Shown: positions 43,851 to 55,225 of the stretch, one piece after another | How the letters are laid out: every line of letters begins with the position of its first letter | Numbering within the stretch: the first letter of the stretch is position 1 | NCBI RefSeq assembly: GCF_021869535.1 | Contig: NW_026262659.1 | Coordinates: forward strand, 2,852,001-2,916,000 | DNA: 64,000 bases | Direction of reading: 5' to 3' | Source of the DNA: Mytilus californianus | Taxonomy: Eukaryota; Mollusca; Bivalvia; Mytilida; Mytilidae | Translations under genes and position numbers: made by a program | The notes under the pieces: model-generated | The model's input: only the letters and a program-made list of their open reading frames with translations | What the model was told of the DNA's origin: nothing | Database searches by the model: none

Positions 43851-46285
43851 ATTATCTTACCAATGTATCAAGATTGTTTTGTAACAAAAGAAAAGTTTTC
43901 TGTTTTTATTAACACCGCTGGACTTCCACTTCAAATTTGCACGGAAATTTATGGTCTTTACTTTAGTCTTGTGTTGTCATCCGTATCAATAAAGAGTTAA
44001 TCCAAATTGCAAATTTGAAGTGAGATTCAAAAACGTCTGGGATAAGTGAGAGATGAATATGCCAGAACAGTAGTATTATATATACAATATTGCACACAGT
44101 ATTTCTAAAATAATGAAAAGGCTTCATAAGCATATGCGTGCCTAAGTTGTAAGATATTGTTGGAATATATTTTTAGTTTGAAAATCGTATGAATGTGATC
44201 TGTGTTAAATTTGGTGATGAATCAGTGGTCAAGGATTGTGACAGTGATTTCCAGTGTGAATTGGATTTGCAAATTTGAAAATATTATATTTGTTAATTCC
44301 TGTCCTCTAAGATGCCGTATTGTAAGTACACAAAACTTTTATTCTTAATTAGTACATACAATTAGCATCTTTCAGATGACAAGTTGCCATTACGCTATTT
44401 TAACGTGTCCGAATCACTTGCAAAGGATGAAAAGATGAATTTCGGACTATATTTGATTTGGCAATCTTCTTTTTGAGACCTTTATGTTTGAAGCGACTTC
44501 ATATGTGGACTACTAGCAAAAATAATTGCATGCATTTTCAAAAAGCTTATTTCAATATAACATGGATTTGTATTTGTTACTTCAAAAATCCTTAGAAATT
44601 CATTAAAATTGAGAATTTTTAATAAACATTCTGACAGATACCGACATTTGTTTATACCAACGACCTTTTTTTTAATTACGGAATTCAGCTGCACATCTCT
44701 GCCGCACATCATAAAACATACACAAAAATGAAGGACACTAATGGCCGATTATCCTTATCAGCGACACCCGGGGTGCAATGTTTTTAATGATGTTCGATTA
44801 ACATAGAAAGTAATAGGTACCCTTCATTAATTCTTCATATTATTTTTATTAATCATCTGAATTCTTATTAACACATACGACCGAATTCTACATAGATTTA
44901 TCTTTCTGGTGGTATTACAAAATCCAGTTTATCTTATCTCATTGTTAGGTCTCCGATTTTTTTAAATTTCATTATCTAAATTCCCTTACTCACATCAGTA
45001 AATATCGATGAATTACCTCAAAAGAAACGAGACAGCAGTAACTTAAAAAATTGAAGCACGCTTAATATGCGGAGGAAATACTATTAATACTGTTGAATAC
45101 TCCTGTCAATAGGCAATATTTTGATGTCAGAAAAGTCAGTTTAAATTAAGAAATTCTTAGGTCTCCGGCGTTTTGAAAAGTTGTCTTTGAAAAAAATAAC
45201 CAACACAAATGTAATTTACGAAAACAACGTACATTAGCGAGATCTTACTGTTATACATGTAAACTAATTCCGGTTATTCTTAAATAAATGAAATAATACA
45301 TAATAAGTTCAAATGTGTTCACTGTAGCTATTTTTTATTGTTCAAATAGAAACGATAAATATTGAATACAAAATAAAATTATATTTAATTATATTAAATT
45401 GTATTCGTCGGGATAGCTCATCTGTTCAAAGGACATAATGGAGTTTTACTATAAGGGTTCTTGTTCATGATAGTTCATAGTTCGTATAATTTCATATAAT
45501 AGAAACTATAAAGATATTTTTTATTCATATTTGGTGAAACTTATTTAATGATAAATGATAAAGTATACATTTACATTTGAATACTAATAAACGATTCGCT
45601 GTTTAATAATTTTTTTTCACCCGTACAACATTTTTCCATCATTTGTATTTCGATAATATTTAAAGAAAATGAAAAGGTGGTATATTAAAAAAGTTCGAAA
45701 TAGATATATTGTCAAATGAATTTTATTATCAGCAGGCACCCTGTCGCTTGATTGTCTTTCCTATCTCCAATTACGATGTCTTATATATGCTCAACAGGAT
45801 GCCACTGTTTGTTTTATTAAATTGAATCTGATACAATACAACTTGTGTTAATTGGTGACATATGTACATGTAATCATGGAAGTAATATTTAAACTTTTAA
45901 ATATTACTTCCATGATGTAATGAATGTATGCACGGTTTGTTGTGGAAGTATCATCCTGTAATGACATTACATCAATGTGGTGGAACTATTAAAACAAATT
46001 TGATAACTCGAAAACTTATGCAAATCAAAGCGCGAAAGCGCTGTAAAGGCAGTTAATTACAGGTTGTGTGTATTTTTAGTCCAGTTATATCATTATCTTG
46101 CATAGTACAGTGTACATGTACTTATCAGAGGTGGCTTTCAGTATTTAGGATTTAGAGTTTTCTAATGATATTGAACAAGTTTTATGAATGTCATATTCTG
46201 AGCACTATATGAAGGTGATTGTTCTCACTTGTTTATGAACTAGTGCATTATGTCCAGTTTGTTCCTTTTTTATCTATGTTTATAG
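43851..46285. other. No gene seen
   Basis: AT-rich. Holds an inverted pair CACTTCAAATTTGCA / TGCAAATTTGAAGTG (about 43927 and 44008) and the perfect palindrome listed separately. Minus frame 44482-44712 has no motif. Confidence 0.45.
45875..45914. repeat. Perfect 18-bp inverted repeat
   Basis: CATGGAAGTAATATTTAA, four-base loop ACTT, then the exact complement. No G/C run or T tract suggests a terminator. It may be the end product of a MITE deletion or an assembly fold-back. Confidence 0.8.
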
Positions 46286-46500
46286 TCAAATTAGTTATCA
46301 AAGGTACCAGGATTATAATTTAATACGCCAGACGCGCGTTTCGTCTACATAAGACTCATCAGTGACGCTCAGATCAAAATAGTTACAAAGCCAAACAAGT
46401 ACAAAGTTGAAGAGCATTGAGGACCCAAAATTCCAAAAAAAGTGTGCCAAATACGGCTAAGGTAATCTATTCCTTGGATAAGAAAATCCTTAGTTTGTCG
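46285..46500 (+). repeat. Dispersed repeat ('cgccagacgcgcgtttcgtc')
   Basis: 'gtaccaggattataatttaa', 'acgccagacgcgcgtttcgt' and 'gactcatcagtgacgctcag'. This is one of the best-known repeats of Mytilus DNA (from memory) and a main reason for the organism call. Confidence 0.65.
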
Positions 46501-46639
46501 AAAAATTCAAAGTTTTGTAACAGGAAATTTATAAAAATGACCATATAATTGATATTCAAATACTGTTTAAAATAGTAAGGCATTTTCTTTTTAGTAATAA
46601 GTAAATGTTATCAACTGTATTTTATTCAACTCTGCAAAT

Positions 46640-46705
46640 GTGGTTTGTTACTGGTAAGTATGGATGATAGTTGTTTCATTGGCAATCATAACACATCTCC
46701 TTATT
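46640..46705 (+). repeat. Family B tail
   Basis: 'gtttcattggcaatcataac' and 'acatctccttatttatat'. Confidence 0.6.
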
Positions 46706-46939
46706 TATATAATGATCTATATTCAACGACCTCAGGTACAAAAAAAATGTTTGTAACTAAACTATGATGGGAAACCTTTGACTCCTTTCTTTTCTATAAA
46801 CTTTTGATTTGGTACCATAGAACTATGTAGATTAAATGTACATTGCAACATGTCAACTCTTTCAATGACAATACTTTTTTTAGAAACTATAACTCCAAGC
46901 AAAATTATATTTCCAAGTATAAAGTAATTTATGAATGAA

Positions 46940-47490
46940 AAAAGGAGTTCTTAATTAAGAAATAAACTGATTCCCTGAGCGCAGCTGGATACACCCGCAG
47001 AGGTCCAACCCTGAACAGTTGGGGCAAAAATGGACACAATATTCAAGCTTGATACAGGTCTGAATTTGGATTGTAATTAAATATTTGACATATTATAGTT
47101 TCTGAATAAATGTAGTCAACGAACTTGAAATCGGTTATATGAATTGAATTTATATTCAATTAAAGATTTCTTGCTGTTGTGCAATACACTGTGCTGTTGC
47201 GCAATACTAAATAAATCTGTTGCCAGACTATAAACAAAAAAAGTTCAATTTCCTCTCAATGTCATATTTGAAATTTATGAAAATCAATAGGAGAGATTTA
47301 CATCAATAGCTATAAATAATTCACCAAAGTTTCATGTGAACTGATTAAAGCATTTTTGAGTTGTCCAAAAACTGGAAAATCCCCCCTTTTTAATGAATAA
47401 AACCCCATAACTCAGAAATGTAAAATCTAAAATTTATAAAATTCTAAAGGGAGCTTACGGATTGATAATTTAGTCTTAGATGCAAGATTT
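46940..47490 (+). repeat. Dispersed bivalve repeat ('cccgcagaggtccaaccctg')
   Basis: Starts near 'ttccctgagcgcagctggat' and includes 'gacacaatattcaagcttga' and, near 47170, a duplicated 'gctgttgtgcaatac'. Recognised from memory as a common bivalve repeat. It abuts family B at 47495. Confidence 0.5.
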
Positions 47491-47494
47491 TTTT

Positions 47495-48045
47495 ATCAGT
47501 TGTAAGTGGCTTTGAACTAGCTGTCAGTAGCTGCGAGTACTCTCAGATCTGTACTTAGTGTCTTTTTGTTGTTTGGATGTACAACTACCCGACCACGTCC
47601 ACTTGTATTTGTATTTATCCATCTGATGAGTTAAGCCTCTTCCAACTGATTTTTATAGTTCGTTCTTATATTGTACTGTTACACCACTGTCCCAGGTTAG
47701 GGGGAGGGTTGGGATCCAGCTAACATGTTTAACCCCGCCACATTCTGTATGTAGATGTATGTGCCTGTCCCAAGTCAGGAGCCTGTAATTCAGTGGTTGT
47801 CGTTTGTTTATGTGTTGCATATTTGTTATATTCGTTCATTTTTTGTACATAAATTAGGCCGTTAGTTTTCTTGTTTGAATTGTTTTACATTGTCATTTCG
47901 GGGCCTTTTATAGCTGACTGTGCGGTATGGGCTTTTATCATTGTTGAAGGCCGTACTGTGACCTATAGCTGTTAATTTCTGTGTCATTTGGTCTCTTGTG
48001 GAGAGTTGTCTCATTGGCAATCATACCACATCTTCTTTTTTATAT
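47495..48045 (+). repeat. Dispersed repeat family B, best-preserved copy
   Basis: From 'tttttatcagttgtaagtgg' through 'gtactctcagatctgtactt', 'taccactgtcccag'-like words, 'gtcccaagtcaggagcctgt', 'ggccgtactgtgacctatag' to 'gttgtctcattggcaatcat'. Serves as the reference for the other copies. A further partial tail lies at 48110-48260. Confidence 0.75.
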
Positions 48046-48337
48046 TTACATCAACAGATATAAACAATTCACCAAAGTCAATTTGAGACAACAAAACTTA
48101 GTTGTAAGATCTCTGAAATTTTTTACACGGTACGAGTTTTTCTTATTGTTGGAGATTGTACGGTGACAGTAACACCTGTAACTGCTTAAATCCATTTCTT
48201 ATGCACTTTAGTTCGATAAACTCACTGAATATCATACCACATCTCCTTATTTTTATATGCATTACAATTTACATGTGCATGTAATTGTAAATATATATAT
48301 ATATATATCAGAACAAAATTCATTGTGTCATTTTTAT

Positions 48338-50287
48338 TTATGCATCCTTTGGCACAATACAAGTTCTAAAATTACACAACATAAAACAACTAAATGTTAT
48401 TTCAGATGAAAGTTTTGTTTCAGTTCCATTCATAGGATTTATTAGAATTTTGTATGTTTTGGCAAGTCCAATAATTCGCTCTATATGCACGTGTTAATTG
48501 GAGACTTTTCTATCCCGTATAAGAGTTTTGGAACTAATTCTGTTTCTTTTTTTGAAAAAAGTTAGCAAACAAATCATGCACATTTAAACCTTTGTCTGCC
48601 ATCACAGTCACCTGGATCACATAATTGAACTATTCTACATCTTTCAACTATTTCATAGTCACTGCTACAACCAACATATGCATTAGGGACATAGTTGACT
48701 AAACCACTAGGTGTCGAACATACAAGAATTTTCAGTGTTTCTGTTTTTATATGATGAAAAGGTTGCCTGAGCTCTAGGAGCTTTAGGTTTTATCACGGGA
48801 TATTCTGTGCTGTCAATAATAATCCAAGTCTTAGGAAACTTTAATTTGAAGTTGGATGGCGAAAAATAAATGACTAAACCACTAGATGGCCAAGTGTTAG
48901 CCTCACACCACTGTATGGACATAAAAACAATCCATGTATACACAATATTCTTAACACTAGATTCAATCTAGAGTCTAGACAGTTCAAAGTTGGTTGTATA
49001 ATGCCTCAATTTCATCAAAGTCATAAAAAAACTGATTTTCAACTGACACCCTATCAATTTGAAAATATATGTATCTCAAACAATGTGCTGCTTGACCAAG
49101 TGTGGTCAAAACAAATAAAAATTTAGTATACAACTCTAAACCGGTATAAAAATGCATGGCTGTGTCACATGTATTCATTTCAAAATTCTCTGCTGAAAAC
49201 ATAGGCATTGATAGTGTTTGCGTAATTCCATCTGTGAAGCTCAACATTAGCTCGGCAGTTGGTGGTGGACAGTCATAAATCCTTTCTGCAGTATGAATGA
49301 CTTCTTCAGGAAAACCAACTTTACAATCAAAACTTTCCTCTAGATTTCTACTACAATATTCATCAAGTTTAGTTCTGTTGTTTTCACAGGAAACTGCTGC
49401 CTGATTTTTCTTTTTGCGGACGATTCAGTCTCTTGCTTGGTCCAGGAAAATAGGCTGGGAATGGCAGTAGACTTAAGTCTCTGTATGGTGGGTTTGCGCC
49501 CTGAAAAAGGTTATAAAACATTAGTTTTTTGATAATTAAATGAACTTCCACTAGCAATGTATACTTTGTACTACCTTGCGAAATATTAACTAGATTTATT
49601 CATTACAATCTGGATATAACTATGTTTGCCTGATTCAATGTATGTTATGTAAATCCAAAGGACAAACAATGAGAGACTTATGCAACAAACGTACATTGTA
49701 TGTACCTAAATAACTATAATATAGATGAGAGCATGTCATTGTTTTGTTCCTGTTAACATTGTCATTGATATTTTTCAAGAAAGTCTATGAGGCATAGCTT
49801 ATGCATTCCTGTCATTACTACATTAGCATAATTACTGCTAAAATAATTCTCAGTATGATATATCTCTTGTAAGAAATCATTATAATTGTAGCAATCACCA
49901 AAAAATCTCAAACAGATCACATTGAATCGTAATCCAAAAATTATAACGTCTTGAATTAACCACCCCCTTTTATTCTAAAACGATAATTGCGGTTGTAAAC
50001 AGACTTTGGTTTATTCGCATGGCGATTACACATATAACTATATATTTCAAAAAGAAAATAGAGTTTTACCATGAATAGTTTCCTGCATGTAGTCTTTTTC
50101 AGTAAAACGTGCCTTGCAAACAACAGCTGATTGAGATGGACTCCTCGATTTCATCGACATCGTGTTCTCGTCCAATCTGCGTATGGGCCATGGCGTTGAT
50201 GCAACTTTTCCTTCTTTTTAAGTCATTTGGAAATGCATGTCCTCCTCTTAAATGACATCCAGGTACACAACAACAAGTACTTGGCAT
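48338..50287 (-). pseudogene. THAP-domain plus DDE transposase (ISL2EU-type), broken
   Basis: Exon 1 (50070-50287) reads MPSTCCCVPGCHLRGGHAF, a THAP zinc-finger start, and after a one-base shift SQSAVVCKARFTEKDYM. The final zinc His reads Arg, and the usual Trp after RRK reads Cys. A 569-bp intron with consensus ends leads in phase to exon 2 (from 49500): IQRLKSTAIPSLFSW, then after a shift the helix-turn-helix region YTGLELYTKFLFVLTTLG and FQIDRVSVENQFF. Then come KTWIIIDSTEYPVIKPKAPR (first Asp), TPSGLVNYVPNAYVG, MADKGLNVHDLFANF (second Asp) and VHIERIIGLAKTYKIL (Glu), ending FRTCIVPKDA at 48338. At least five shifts or stops. The domain order is that of THAP-bearing Harbinger-superfamily transposases. 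No terminal inverted repeats were found. Confidence 0.82.
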
Positions 50288-51550
50288 CGTTAATTAAAAA
50301 TGTAACTGAAATAGTTGCACAGTGCAGAAACCGGAAGTTGAGGAACAGGATCGGCTACCACGGCGCCCCCTATTCAGGAACGATAATTTGCTACTTTATA
50401 TAACTGCGAAATAACAATAACGTTAGACGGGTTCACGTGCATAAACAGAAATACGCTATAAATTGTATAATATAATTCATGTTCAGTCGACCTTTAATTA
50501 TTATATCAACGACTGAAATGATTTATAAACATCTAGATTGCAGATAACACTCGAAATAAACCCGAGCTCTTTCCACACGGAATTCAAATAATTCTAGTTT
50601 GTCAATCGGTTGACTGCTTATAATGCAAAATACAAATATATCAAAAGTTTTTAAAACTAACAAAACACAATGATCGTTTCTCTATTTCCCAATGTAAATG
50701 AAATGAAACAAAAAACATTTTATATCACCATAAGAAGAGGAGAGAATTAAACATTTCCGGATCTACTTGGAGCCTAATGACCCCCCACGTAGATAAGTTG
50801 GATATCGCGGAAGGAAGGATTAACCCGGCAACCAGAAAGGCATTAAAGCACTGCCTTTAAAAATATTTCAAATCACTCTTTTTTAGGGAATCGTGTTCCT
50901 CGCTCTTTAGTTTGACCAAGGAAGTAAATTGATTAGTGTTATCTATGTATAGATAGTTTAATTTGCTGCTTTTATTTTTTTATTTCTTCTTTTAATTTGT
51001 CATTTTCTATATATATGTTTTTTTAATTACTTAATGGTGCAAAACAAAACACATGTAAGTTGTCTCTCGGTCATTTTAGAAATACACTGTTCAAAATGTT
51101 CTTGTGTGAAAAAATGTAACGCTTTAATACAACACATTGAATGTTGGTTTCTGTTATAATGATGAATGTGTTGTCATTGTAAATGGATAAAAAAAGCCGA
51201 TTGCTGAAGACCTGGTGACAAGTTTTAATCTTATGCACAGCAAAAGAGGCCCTTCTTCGTTGATATGTTGGGTTTTCCTTGTATTTCAAAACACCTTTTG
51301 TCTGGGGCATATGCCACGACTCATAAAAACTAACTTATATTTATTAATTTAGTTTTGTCCGATGAATTTGTGTCCCTGATTTTTTTAATTTAAATTTTCG
51401 ATCTTTCTTGCTGTGTGGAAAAAAAATCTCAAACAAGAAAAATGTTTCCCAAGTTTTTATAATCAATTGTTCATGAACAATGTAAATTGCTTTTTTTAAA
51501 GGCTATTTATCAAAGACAAACTATGAATCGCATAAATGAGCTTTGATTTA
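50288..51550. other. No gene seen
   Basis: Contains a more GC-rich patch (50755-50870, 'gcggaaggaaggattaaccc', 'gaaaggcattaaagcactgc') that looks like a repeat fragment but is not identified. The 79-codon minus frame at 51071 has no motif. Confidence 0.4.
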
Positions 51551-51793
51551 GGGACGACATCAAAAGATCAATGTAGGATAAAAAAACTTAATTCAAATAG
51601 TCTGGGGGTGGGGGAAGGGGGGGGGGGGGAGGTAAACATTGCTGCAAGTTTTGTTTATTTGACATCGATTTTACATAAATCTATATTGGTCAATCAATGT
51701 TTCCCAAATTAAGTTAAGAGGGGGGTGGGGGTCAGTGAAAAAACTACGCGAATTAAGTTTGTTTATCGTACATTGAACGTTTGATGTCGTCCC
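51551..51793. mobile_element. Harbinger-like MITE, 243 bp, TTA duplication
   Basis: Starts GGGACGACATCAAAAGATCA and ends with the inverse (TGAACGTTTGATGTCGTCCC). The arms are similar for about 45 bp (down to AACTTAATTC). TTA is present on both sides (51548-51550 and 51794-51796). A GGG start and a TWA-type duplication are features of PIF/Harbinger elements. The centre carries two G-rich runs (51603-51632 and 51719-51731). Confidence 0.82.
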
Positions 51794-52870
51794 TTATTGT
51801 CCTGTGAATTTTTATCCGTGTCTTAATTCAGGCAAATTTTATACCTTTCTTGCACTGTTGAAAATAGGGACAGAGGGACATCATATATAAATACTGTTAG
51901 TATTAAATCGCACTGATAGCAGTTAGAAAATTTTAGATGGGTGAAAATAAGTTGAAATATGAAAGAAAACTTTCAAATAAGAATTGCTCCTAAACACACA
52001 TAAAAATGGAGACCCACTATAAAAGCGCTTGCGACATAACTCGCTTCATGATGATGTCTTTAGTTATTACAATTGATAAATCTTCACTTATCAACCAGAG
52101 AGAGAGCTCTACTTATCAATATCAATACAAATATATTTTAACTGTTGAATGACTTATTCTTCAATTATTTAGTCTTAGAATTTATATCTTCAATTTTCAC
52201 CGATTGTCTAAAATTGATTTAGTGAACCTTTTTGTCTGCTTACGCCTTACCTAAACTAAAGATAATTGAGATATGTTTAGCCGTTTTTACATAAAACATT
52301 TAAAAAATGAAAAACATCTAGCTTGTAAGTTATTTCTTCAAAGACATATACAGCATCATTTTAAAGCAAACTTATTTGTCCAAGGCATAAATGAATGATT
52401 GTACTGAAATGAATGAATGTATATAGCCTATTGTTAGAAAGCAGGACAAACTTGTGTTTGCTGGTGTTAAAATGTTTATAAAAAATACAGCTGATATTAT
52501 GCCATATATTTATTTCATTACTAATGGTGATTAAATTACAATAAGCTACGGTTCGGTACCAATTTCGTCGTCAGCTCTGTTGCAAAAGGACAAATGAAAA
52601 TATTAAATTTCTTGGTAACAAGAATGTCATTTAACCTCCTAGATGGTATTTTAAAAGATATATGAACATCAAAACTGATGAGAAACGTTTTATGACTGTT
52701 TGTTAAAAAATGTCATTCAAGATCAAATAACAAAAATTATGGATTTTTTCCCAAATTTTTCAAAATAATTTCCCCTTCTTACATTGATTTATAATCTCGA
52801 CGAGGTTTTGATCTCAATATCATAGTCCTTTTAAAGACCACTAACTCAAGTATCGTAATTTATAACTCCC
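51794..52870. other. No gene seen
   Basis: AT-rich, no recognised repeat. Confidence 0.4.
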
Positions 52871-54240
52871 GTGAAGACGCTAATTAATTTTTATCAGAGA
52901 CATGTCTCTGTTGTATTTAACAAGATTAGTAAATGTAACGACATCTATTGGAAGGAGTTAAGAGTTATTGTTAATTATCTACTGTCCAATATAAACAGAT
53001 TGGGTTATCTCGCTTGGAAATGTGACATATTCTTGCACATGAGAAATCACAATTTTGTTTATTTCTGTTATACTTTGCATGTGGCACGTCTACATTCACC
53101 TTTTGTCATTATTTGAACAATTTTACATAAATTTGACATAGGTCTAGACCTTACAGAACCTGTATTGATTTACATAGTCTTAAAATTTCATGTCGTTTAT
53201 AGACAAATTTACTTAGTGCTTAATGGCTTTACTTATTCTTCTATCTCAAATCTTTTTCACGGCAAAGCTGTTTACTTTACCAAGGATTAGTAGTAAGATA
53301 TTACTATACAAATCATTGACTTTACAGAGTTTTGTCCATACGTTCAGCTTTTCACATGTGTAGCTGAAATACAACAAATTCACACATATATCACATTGGT
53401 ACCCTGCTGTGACTATGTTGTATTCGTGATATAAAAGACTGAACATGTTTTTGTAAAATTTTGTATCGAAGGACATTACTATGAACCAAAAAAAATAATG
53501 TATTTCCGAAAGACGAGAGGTAAAAATATACTGCCTCCTGTAGAATTTTGGGTTTTTACTTATTACAGCCATTCTCCCATCTTTTTAATGACTTAATTTA
53601 CTCAAAATTGCAATTTGGTAATATCTTCATGTTAAGGGTTAACTGTGTCATTTGTAGTGTTCAGAAAGAAGCCATTATAATATTGTTCGAAGTTCAACAC
53701 TTAACTATACAAACTGAGCTATGATACTACGATTGATGTAATTTATAATAGTCATGTAATTGCCAATCTCCTTTCATGCGTTATAATTCATTAGTTTTAT
53801 TACCTGTTGACCCGGTTGATTACTAGCGCGTGCCATTGATCTCAATCATACTTAATTACGCAAAGGATTTATATAGTAAGAAGGATTGGAATCTCGTGGG
53901 TTATCGTTTTAGTTTACTATATAAATCATTGATTAAACTAAAATTACTATGGGTACTGAAAAATAAATTAGATTATATTGTTTTAATGAAAAGCTCTATT
54001 CGATGGTATTTTATTCATAATTTTAATACTGTCTCATCACGGGCTAAGTGCAGTTTTAGAAGCTTAATGCACGAGGGTGGCCTTGGTAGCCGTTTAGATG
54101 CACAACTGTGTGATGTAAATCATTTGTTTAGAAATATATTGTACAATACAAGCTACAAAAATAGAAACTTGTCAAACTTTTACAAAATAACCCGCACGAA
54201 AAGTAACAAGTTTATAAAATGCTCTAAAGTAAATATCTAG
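52871..54240 (+). other. Unidentified open frames (possible decayed coding region)
   Basis: Plus-strand frames 52871-53116 (RHVSVVFNKISKCNDIYW) and 53830-54240 (136 codons; YAKDLYSKKDWNLVGYRF, SFRSLMHEGGLGSRLDA, DVNHLFRNILYN) have a less biased composition than flanking chance frames. A 108-codon minus frame (53246-53572) lies between them. I recognise no family, and no splice signals tie them together. They may be remnants of one unknown gene or element, or chance. Confidence 0.25.
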
Positions 54241-54329
54241 TTTACGAGGAAAGTATCAATAGATAACGAATTGTAACACCTGACATAAAACATACTTAAT
54301 ATGTGTTAATTAAATTGTTAACGTCCACT

Positions 54330-54385
54330 TCACTTGAAATATGGCAGATAGTACTCTCATTGGCAATCATACCACATCTCCTTAA
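54330..54385 (+). repeat. Family B tail
   Basis: 'agtactctcattggcaatca' followed by 'taccacatctccttaaa'. Confidence 0.6.
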
Positions 54386-54959
54386 ATATACATTGTTAAG
54401 TTTAACATTTCCAGTTACTTTTTTTCCAAAGACGAAAATCAATTACTGTACACATTTTATTTGGGATAACGACTAATTATTTACCTGCCTAACATGTTAG
54501 GGTTAAGTGTATAACATATATGTTTTGTAAGTAACGATGTAACGATTGCATACAAAAAAAAAAAAAAAAACAATTTCCCCAAGACCTGCAATTTCCGTCT
54601 ATTGCAAATCTTTTTTAATACGATAGCTTCTGAGGGTAACTTGTATAACCCTTAGTAAATATACATGTTTAAATTCTTTATCTTAAAATACAGGTTTAAG
54701 CAAATAATGGTCAACTTTTATTCAACGATATACAATTAATAAATAAAGAAAGAAACTAACATTAATTAGAAAATAAAATCAACGACATTTATAGACGAAT
54801 AATTTTTAATTCCTCAACAAAACAACAACAGAAATAAATAATCAACAGAGGATTTTATTTATTTATTTATTCGAAAGTTACGCTTTTAATTCTAATATTT
54901 ATTTTTCAATTTTAAATGTAAAATCAAGCAGAAGGGGCGTAGCTGTAGTATCATACTAC
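54386..54959. other. No gene seen
   Basis: AT-rich, with a poly-A at 54555-54571 and a TTTA-rich stretch near 54855. Confidence 0.4.
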
Positions 54960-55225
54960 CACACTGAACGGATCTAAACTCAGTCTGACAAATTTGAAAG
55001 TTATTTTTTAGGTTTGGTCTGATTTCGTCTGAAACCATCTAAACAGATCTTATTCGCTTGCGAAAAAATTCAGTCTTGTTTATCTTGATATGCCTTAACG
55101 GGCTGATTTACCTGATAGGACTATCGATCGGAACGGCGTTGAAAGTCTGAAAAAGTCTTGACGTTTTTCTCTAGCGGTAAATCCAGTCGATTAAGACTTG
55201 ATCAGACCAAAATGACCGTTTCAAT
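54960..55225 (-). repeat. Dispersed repeat family E, copy 2
   Basis: Inverse of 31140-31460: 'gaaaaagtcttgacgttttt', 'ggtaaatccagtcgattaag', 'cagaccaaaatgaccgtttc'. Its upper end meets the T-rich tail of the next LINE exactly at 'accgtttcaa', as if the LINE had inserted into it. Confidence 0.65.
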
